NCBI GenBank assembly: GCA_959347315.1
Contig: OY365810.1
Coordinates: 14,643,461 to 14,707,460 of the forward strand
Source of the DNA: Bimastos eiseni
Taxonomy: Eukaryota > Annelida > Clitellata > Crassiclitellata > Lumbricidae
DNA length: 64,000 nt
Direction: 5' to 3'
Program-made: the position numbers and the translations under genes
The notes under the pieces: model-generated
Database searches by the model: none
Seen by the model: the letters and a program-made list of their open reading frames with translations, nothing else
Told to the model about the DNA's origin: nothing
Shown: one piece after another, positions 57,732 to 64,000 of the stretch
Layout: each line of letters begins with the position of its first letter
How positions within the stretch are numbered: position 1 is the stretch's first letter

Positions 57732-58272
57732 GGTTCTACGTCATTTGATTCTCCGTCTGTTGCTCCCCCTTCAGTTGCTCCCCGGTCAATTGATCCTCTG
57801 CCTATAGAACCCAGCTCAATCGATACAACATTCATGTTCCACTCGCGACCTTCTCCATTTATTAAAGGAACGGTGTAAAGAGCACAAAATGTTAACTTAA
57901 AATTATTTTTAAAAATATAAAAACGTAATTGAGAGTCATGATATGATTAGTTTATCAGCATAAAGTCCTAAGTATAAGCGTCTATACATGGGATAAATGA
58001 GCCATTGCTCTGGGATATAAAAGAATCTCCGAACGGTCGTAATCGATTACAGCGCGGAGTGACACGAAGCATGGACATTAATTTGTTTTTTGTAACGTTA
58101 TTTTGCAATCTGTAAAATCAATCTTCTACTTACTAACAGTATCAGCCTGACGCATAGCTTAGAGATTTGAATGGATCAATTGACGAGAGGATCAATTGAC
58201 TAGGGGACCAATTGACGGGGAGAGGTCAACTGACGGGGGATCAACTGACGGGGATCAATTGACGCGATACCG
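57732..58272. mobile_element. TU-like foldback element, 15-mer 'GGATCAATTGACGGG' type
   Basis: Target duplication AAGGTACT (57724-57731) and AAAGTACT (58273-58280); unit 2 has the empty site GCGAAAGTATTCAC near 40605. Left arm from 57743 is six exact 15-bp steps (CATTTGATTCTCCGT, CTGTTGCTCCCCCTT, CAGTTGCTCCCCGGT, CAATTGATCCTCTGC and two more). Right arm from 58171 is six steps of the inverted word (GGATCAATTGACTAG, GGGACCAATTGACGG, GGGATCAACTGACGG). Ends are GGTTC and, inverted, GGTATC. The 300-bp middle has no open frame. Confidence 0.85.
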
Positions 58273-58319
58273 AAAGTACTCAGACGTATATATAGTATAT
58301 ACATTACGGTGACCAGTGA

Positions 58320-58610
58320 CTACATGTTCCAAATTGGTCGGGACAGTCCCGGAATTGATAAAAATGTCCCGCGTCCCGGGTACATCCATTCCGGGACAAT
58401 CGATTAATGGAACTTCCCGGAATGGTGTTTCTAAGATGCCATCCTATAATTTTCCTATAATTTTACAGTAGAAATAACATCCAGTGCTGAGGCTAGTCTC
58501 CTTGTCGCCCTCGGGCTTAGTTTTTCAGGGCAGCCCATTCAAAATCAGAAAATGAATAAAACATGTTAATTCTATGTAATCAACTCATTCGGCGTCCCCT
58601 GTGGCGATTA
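58320..58610. other. Possible transposon end rich in TCCCGGGA words
   Basis: 'GGTCGGGACAGTCCCGGAAT', 'AAATGTCCCGCGTCCCGGGT' and 'ATTCCGGGACAATCGATTAA' are dense and self-complementary, as in some hAT ends. No second end or target duplication found. Confidence 0.3.
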
Positions 58611-58619
58611 TTATTGGCA

Positions 58620-60780
58620 CATTACAACATAGCATAACATACTCTTTATTGCATCTAACTAGCAAAGCATAAGAAGATACAGGTAGAAAATAGTTGAATA
58701 CAATGGGAGACACCCAAAGGGGCCAAAGAGGCCCCGCTAATAATTAAGGGACACCCAGATAAGCATCAAACAAAACTTTCAAGTTAAACATGAGGCAGGA
58801 TCAGAAAGAGTGAAAAAACAATAAAATTAAAAGCGAAACGTACGCTAGCAGCAATACTCAAACTAGTTAACTAAAATTGCACACTAAACGGTCATTCAGG
58901 TAAAACAGATAATAATGGTAATATTAACATTACACAAACATTTACATGGAGACATGAGTAATCAAGTAGGCCTACCTACGGAGATGTGCCTTAAATATTA
59001 ACAGAGTATGAAGATTTTTTAATGCCATGGGTATTGGGTAATGAATTCCAGAAAGAAGGACCAACTATTTTTAAAGAGAATCCTCGGGTGTTAATACGAT
59101 ATCGAATAGGTCTGAGGTTATCAGCCGATCTTTTCTAGAAAGTAACGATCAATTATTCGCGGGAGTAAATTCGCTTTATATTTAAACATAAAACTGCCGA
59201 TTTGAAAGTCTTTTAACTGATAAAAAAACCGTTAAAATTTCAAACCGACTAAATAAATTTGCAAATGGAACGGAAAATCCAGATCCAGATATAATTCTCA
59301 TTGCTCTTTTTTAGAGACGAAGTAAGTCAATTTAGACGGGTAGAGTAATTCGAAACCCATAGTAAATTGCAGTATGATATATAAACAGTGGCCGATCGGT
59401 TAGAGCGGTCAGTCCGTAACGTTCAGTGTGCGCTGAGCGAACGGGTTCGACCCTCGTCCGGGGAGTCACTGTGTAGGGACCATGAGCAAGTCCTTCGCGC
59501 ACCATTGCTCTGCAGGACGACTGCAATGGCGCCGTCGAGGTTGGTGTGTGCACTTCTGAGCAAAAAATGTTGGAAGAAGGGCGGCATCAAATTTCGGTAA
59601 TAAAATATAAAATAAATAAAAATAAGGGTGAATAAGTGTGTTATAAAGACTGATTCAATATCAGGTGTGTAAGAGATACGATATTTTAGATAAAATGCCA
59701 ATATTTCAAGCAATTTTTGAAGTAATTAAGGATATATGAATGATCAAGGTTAAATATTGGTCAAGTAAAATGCCCAAAAATTCAACAGAGGAGACTCGAG
59801 GAATAGAAAAGTTATCAATAATAATATTATAAGACCCCGAAATTAAGTTATGCTTCTTAAGAGGGGAACTAAATAAAATGTAATTAGTCTCTGATAAATT
59901 AAAGATAATTTATTACATCTAAACCAATCCGATATCAAAGGTAGGCCTACTTGCTGGTTGACACTTTGAATTAGGTGTTCATACGAATTATGTGGAAAAA
60001 ATATTTGTATCATCGGCAAATAAAATAAACGCGGCCAAAGATGATGAACTCGGCAAATCATTGATGAACAAAAATAGAAATAATAAAGGGCATAGAATAG
60101 ATCCTTAAGGCACCCCAAAATGTATAGGGTTAATTTTTGAGTACGAGTCACGAATTGATACAAGCTGGTACCTATTTTTTAAATAACTTTAAAACCATTC
60201 AAGTTGGATGCCTCGATTACCAATTGATGTATTCCAATTTAGCAAGTAATACGTTATGATTTACTGAATCAAAGGCTTTGGCAATATCTAAAAATTACCT
60301 ATTGAAAATGCATTACGGTTCATAGTAAAGGATATACTATCTTGGAGCGTCAATAGTGCCAAGTCAGTGGAGTGACCACTTTAAAACCATGTTGCGCAGG
60401 GTAGGTAGAAAATTAGGCAGGATAAAGAATTTTCATTTTAGTTAAATAATCAATGAAATTTGAATAGTTTCTTTTTCTTTTTAGCACATTTAAGAAAACC
60501 AGGTGTCATCCAAGGACTCCTAAATGTATTTGCTTTACTTCGTGATTTATTTTTGCAACGGGAAAGCAAGATTAAGGGCTGTATTGATCTTTTGTGAGAA
60601 TTCATCACAACCTGCATCGGTATCATTGATCAGACAATATTTAGTAACCGAAGTCCAGGTCATATTATTCAGATGAGATTGAAACTTCTCAAATGCAACT
60701 GGATCTAATTTTCTATATAGGTGGCTCTCTAGTTATTTCTTCAAAAGGTGCTAATAAGTTTATGTCCAATCGTAATCATA
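58620..60780 (-). mobile_element. Broken LINE on the minus strand
   Basis: Minus-strand reading from high to low coordinates gives FRSPWMTPGFLK (about 60510), FLDIAKAFDSVNHNVLL (RT motif, about 60260-60290), FADDTNIF (FADD at 60020-60009), SVNQQVGLPLISDWFRCNKL (59900), then after a SINE insertion QEXAMRIISGSGFSVPFANL-like sequence (59300), LFSRFEILTVF and GPSFWNSLPNTHG-like C-terminal sequence (59060). These motifs appear in different frames with several stops. It is present only in unit 3, so the insertion postdates the duplication, but it already contains a SINE. Confidence 0.75.
59388..59605 (+). mobile_element. tRNA-derived SINE, full-length copy
   Basis: Head GTGGCCGATCGGTTAGAGCG with box A, box B GGTTCGACCC at 59444-59453, body 'GTGTAGGGACCATGAGCAAG', tail 'CACTTCTGAGCAAAAAATGT' and 'GGCATCAAATTTCGGTAATA'. 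Best-preserved member of the family, inserted antisense in the LINE. Confidence 0.85.
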
Positions 60781-62399
60781 ATCGTGAACACCAAACTTCC
60801 TAAGTGCCACTCGAAGCCAAGCGAGGGGCACCAATTATTAACGAGCACCGCGTCAAGCCAGAGGGGTTGTCACAAATGGTTGTCCGAATGAGATTCGAGT
60901 CCAGCCGCCAGAGGGTGAGAGGAGGCATAGTAGCTCCTAAGGTGGATGTAGTTTAGAATTGAAAGGTGGCCGGAGGATCGATTCGGATCGAATGAGGAGG
61001 GGTAGGGATTCTTTGGAGAGGTCAGACATCAGCTTAGAACTTCAGAGTGGATTTTAGGATAGGAATGACATGATGATGCCCGGGCATTCTGGTAGTAGCT
61101 TGGACCAGTAGGCTAAGCATTGGATAGGCATAAGTTGTTATCACCTTAGGTGTGTGAATTCAAAATTTGGATCCTATAGCCTATTTGCATCATCGCTGTA
61201 GTGCTGCACTCTGCTATTCTAGGCGCACCTTGTCAAAACGATTAACTGACGTGATTATGTGAAATTTTCCTTTTTAAAATTAGAGTTTATAATTGCAAAC
61301 TTCAATTAAATGCATTTAGTTAAAAGAATCTTGAAATGGATTTCAGTCGAGTCATTGCCCAAATATAGCGTTCTTCCAATTGAAACCAGCTCCCAATTGA
61401 ATTTGATTTAGATTGGAGAAACTGTGGTGTCTCGGATAACCCTAATATACACACTGAGATACACACCTGGTGTCATTTGCAAAATAATACAAATTGGTTT
61501 CGATTCTGTCGAACATTTCTTTCAACGAATAATTACGTAAATACTTAAATCAGATTACCTGAATATTATTTGGTGTTGGTGCTGAAAACGTTAAAGACGA
61601 CTAGGCAATAAATCGCACAGACGACATGTGCACGCTAATGTCATTTATATGACATTTGAGATAGTATTTCTCAGCGTGTCTATATCAGACTTATTGCGCA
61701 CTTTCTTTATCCAAACTTTCCATCCACCTATAGGCCTACGGTGGCTTTGATGCAGTCATTCATGCACTGGACGAACCCACTCGTCCACGCCCACGCCCAC
61801 GCCTTAATCTGCTTGATCGATCTATCGACTGATTGATTGAGTCATCTGATCATAATAATAAATTATGATCATGGACTTTACACGTACGTCGCTCCAGGCA
61901 TGTTACAGACGACTACCTGCTCTTGTCTCGATCATAAGCCTATAGATCTATAGGCCGTCCAGATCTATGTTACATTCGTATGATGTCCTCATAGGCTATC
62001 AACAGAATTCAACGCATCCAAAACAATTCTCCTGGTTCGCGTTGTGTTGCGTGCACCTTTTCGTTCAGACGTCTTAACTCTGCTATGTCAGCTGCGCTGG
62101 TTTAGAGTATTATTCAGAATTCAAATAACTTATTAGAGCGAGGCTTGCGTTAGCTAAGAAAAATGCGATCGGGGCGAACTTTTTGGCTGAAGCAGCGCAC
62201 CCAATGAGCTCAAAATGTAATCCCAAGCGAAGGTGGACTGTGAGGCAAGTAGACCTATTGTTCTTATTTCTGAGCTCATAATATTATATGCCATGGTCCA
62301 AATTAATAGGAATCATTCAAATCAAGGACAAGTTTTCGATTATTTTTCTAATTAATAGCGAAGTCTAATTGATTGGCATTTTGCATATAATAAGCTCAC
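60781..62399. other. Non-coding end of unit 3
   Basis: 60780-60960 is a diverged copy of the 33231-33420 block. 61440-62395 aligns with 40640-41528 and 42405-42540 of unit 2. No gene recognised. Confidence 0.5.
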
Positions 62400-63190
62400 C
62401 TCTTCTCATGTCATCGACCATTGTTGGTCGATTTAGCGACTGTTGTGTCATTTTGACGAATATTTTCACATAAATTCCAAATTTAGGCCTACTCAGTAAC
62501 TTCGAACATGTTGGAGTTTATAGTGTTAGGTTTGCGCACCGGACTTATTCGTTGGCTTTTAGGATTCTGTGCATTTAAGAAGCAAGTTGCCTAGGGCCAT
62601 GTGACGGCATCATAATATGATGCCGTCACATGGCCCTATCATCCCTTTAAATGCGGTGGAGTCTGAGCCACGCTGACCGTGTAGGTTACACTCTCTGTTG
62701 CCGAGTGGTTTCGTCCAGGTGCAGGACGCCTGACGCGGCCATCGGAGTGACCTTGACCGATAGTTACAGCCCAAAGGTGGCTATTTATCTACCTACCAGC
62801 AAACACACGACGATCAAGTGCCTTTTCTACATCCTCCTTGTGCCTCGACGAATATCCGGAAACGCGTCATCTTCCACCAGTGATCGAGGGACTACGTACT
62901 CGTCAACATTATCACCGTGTGTGCGAACGCTATCAACAGTCGTCGCTCGATCCTATCGACTCAACCTGGCCCAGAAACTCTGAACATCATGCCATGTGTC
63001 AACTGTCGACGAGAATCCGTTGGGTGGTTCTACACTTGTGCATGAACCCACCACTAGTGACTCTTTCAGCTTAGGCCTACTGCGCCAAATTGTTGTGGCA
63101 TTATTCGTTAAAACTTACCTTTAACATCATAATAAGCCAGTGCAGAGAGCGCCTCTGAATAGCTAGATCTGTTAGAGGCTCTATGTAAAT
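62400..63190. repeat. Dispersed repeat, copy in unit 3
   Basis: Partner of 12840-13890. Not present at the equivalent point of unit 2. Contains the palindrome at 62592-62638 where unit 1 has the 15-bp array instead. Confidence 0.6.
62592..62638. repeat. Perfect 23-bp palindrome with 1-nt centre
   Basis: Arm TAGGGCCATGTGACGGCATC+ATA (62592-62614), centre A, exact reverse complement to 62638. Confidence 0.98.
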
Positions 63191-63584
63191 CTAAAATACT
63201 ATGAAGACAAAAACCACAGAAATGCTCCTAACGGCAACATTTGATAGTGCGCTCAACGTAGGCTACCTGACTTCTAAGCACGTGCACGACTGCACGATAG
63301 TTAACCATAGAAGGCGTTTCAACTTGAACTTCAGTTCAGAGCGTTCACTGAGGCCTATCGCAATGTACAATGGTGCTCATTGACGTACCTACATTTCAAC
63401 CATTGTTCGTGAGATGTTGTAAAAACACGACAAGAAAAGAGTTTCCGAACACCACCCAAGGCAAATGTTTTTAATTAGGCCTACTATAGGCTGCCAACAT
63501 CTAATGTAAAATAGAGGCACACAAAAACAACAGAGTGTACCTATAGGACTACTACTCGTTGAAATTTTAGAACCAGGGCTTAAA

Positions 63585-64000
63585 GTCTGCCTGGACGGTC
63601 ATGGACGGCGTCCAGGCACTTATTTTCGAGGCTGGAAGCCGTCCTGTCACTTATTTGACTGGCAGAGCCTGGGCGCCGTCCATGAACGTCCATGCAACAG
63701 TGCAATTCCTCTATATATGCACGTCATTATCAACAGGTAAAAGAGGAGGACAAACTTTTTTCGCGATTCGCGCGTTTACAAACTTTTTCAAACAACTTTC
63801 AAAACGATGCAGGAGCAACTAGCCCCTTTGTCGACAATTTCACAAAGGAAAGCAATTCTCTGTACGCTTCAAATTAAAACAAATGTTTCACCAACAAATA
63901 ATTGACGACGATGGGCTTATAATGGTTTATGGACAAAAAACCTAACGAATAATAAAAAATATCTTCTTTTCGTCCATTTTATTTGATCAATAGTAGTTGG
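63585..64000. other. Possible transposon entering at the right edge
   Basis: Begins 'CAGGGCTTAAAGTCTGCC' (hAT-like CAG start). 'GGACGGTCATGGACGGCGTC' (63596) and its inverted form 'GGCGCCGTCCATGAACGTCC' (63672) form a subterminal inverted repeat. The second end would lie outside the window. Confidence 0.35.

Larger units (their letters stand above)
48910..63570. repeat. Segmental duplication unit 3 of 3
   Basis: Colinear with units 1 and 2. It carries the best-preserved RBR gene. It differs from unit 2 by insertions at 49266 (hAT), 51878 (LTR), 57732 (foldback) and about 58320-61440 (LINE and others), and it has the empty site for the unit 2 element at 41529. Confidence 0.75.

Noticed and set aside
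59388..59460. tRNA gene
   Set aside because: Box A and B are present but the same sequence with a common tail recurs several times; it is a SINE head, not a tRNA.

Overview
This is a eukaryotic, gene-poor, AT-rich and repeat-laden window, most likely from a marine deuterostome invertebrate. An echinoderm is my best guess. The reasons are the phase-1 spliced exons, the non-LTR retrotransposon and hAT remnants, foldback elements that closely resemble the TU elements described from sea urchin, and an extreme excess of the palindrome TAGGCCTA. The species is inference.

The backbone is a three-fold direct segmental duplication: unit 1 about 4.92-25.5 kb, unit 2 about 28.69-43.66 kb, unit 3 about 48.91-63.57 kb. 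Each unit carries one minus-strand gene for a ubiquitin-like (UBL) plus RING-IBR-RING (RBR) E3 ubiquitin ligase. Its exons are, in transcription order, U (first part of the UBL), M (rest of the UBL, a Gly-rich linker and half of RING1) and F (rest of RING1, IBR, catalytic Rcat and stop). All joins are phase 1. Gene 3 (50199-54405) looks intact over these exons. Gene 2 (31358-37578) is a pseudogene. Gene 1 (6649-18831) has an extra symmetric exon H that looks like an F/M fusion, giving a predicted second RING1, but its U exon has an in-frame stop. No initiator exon was found for any copy.

Around and inside the genes, the duplicated units differ mainly by insertions, so one copy often preserves the empty site of another. 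The clearest system is a set of foldback elements (5154-5899, 12063-12766, 21014-21757, 57732-58272; also 16253-17222, 13022-13170 and 24378-24540). Their inverted ends are made of 15-bp tandem units. The 15-mer differs from element to element but is the same in both arms of one element, and four elements have 8-bp target duplications. Other insertions are hAT-like elements (45205-45702, 49266-49530, 41529-42404), a 1.5-kb element with roughly 0.5-kb inverted ends (29143-30653), LTR copies, a tRNA-derived SINE family, several broken LINEs and a decayed protein-primed type B DNA polymerase gene (15080-16170).

The flanks and spacers are a degenerate satellite array at 0.6-3.9 kb, interrupted by a LINE with a 9-bp target duplication, and two non-duplicated spacers (25.5-28.7 and 43.7-48.9 kb) built of transposon debris. 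Apart from the RBR genes I see no gene I would call functional with confidence.
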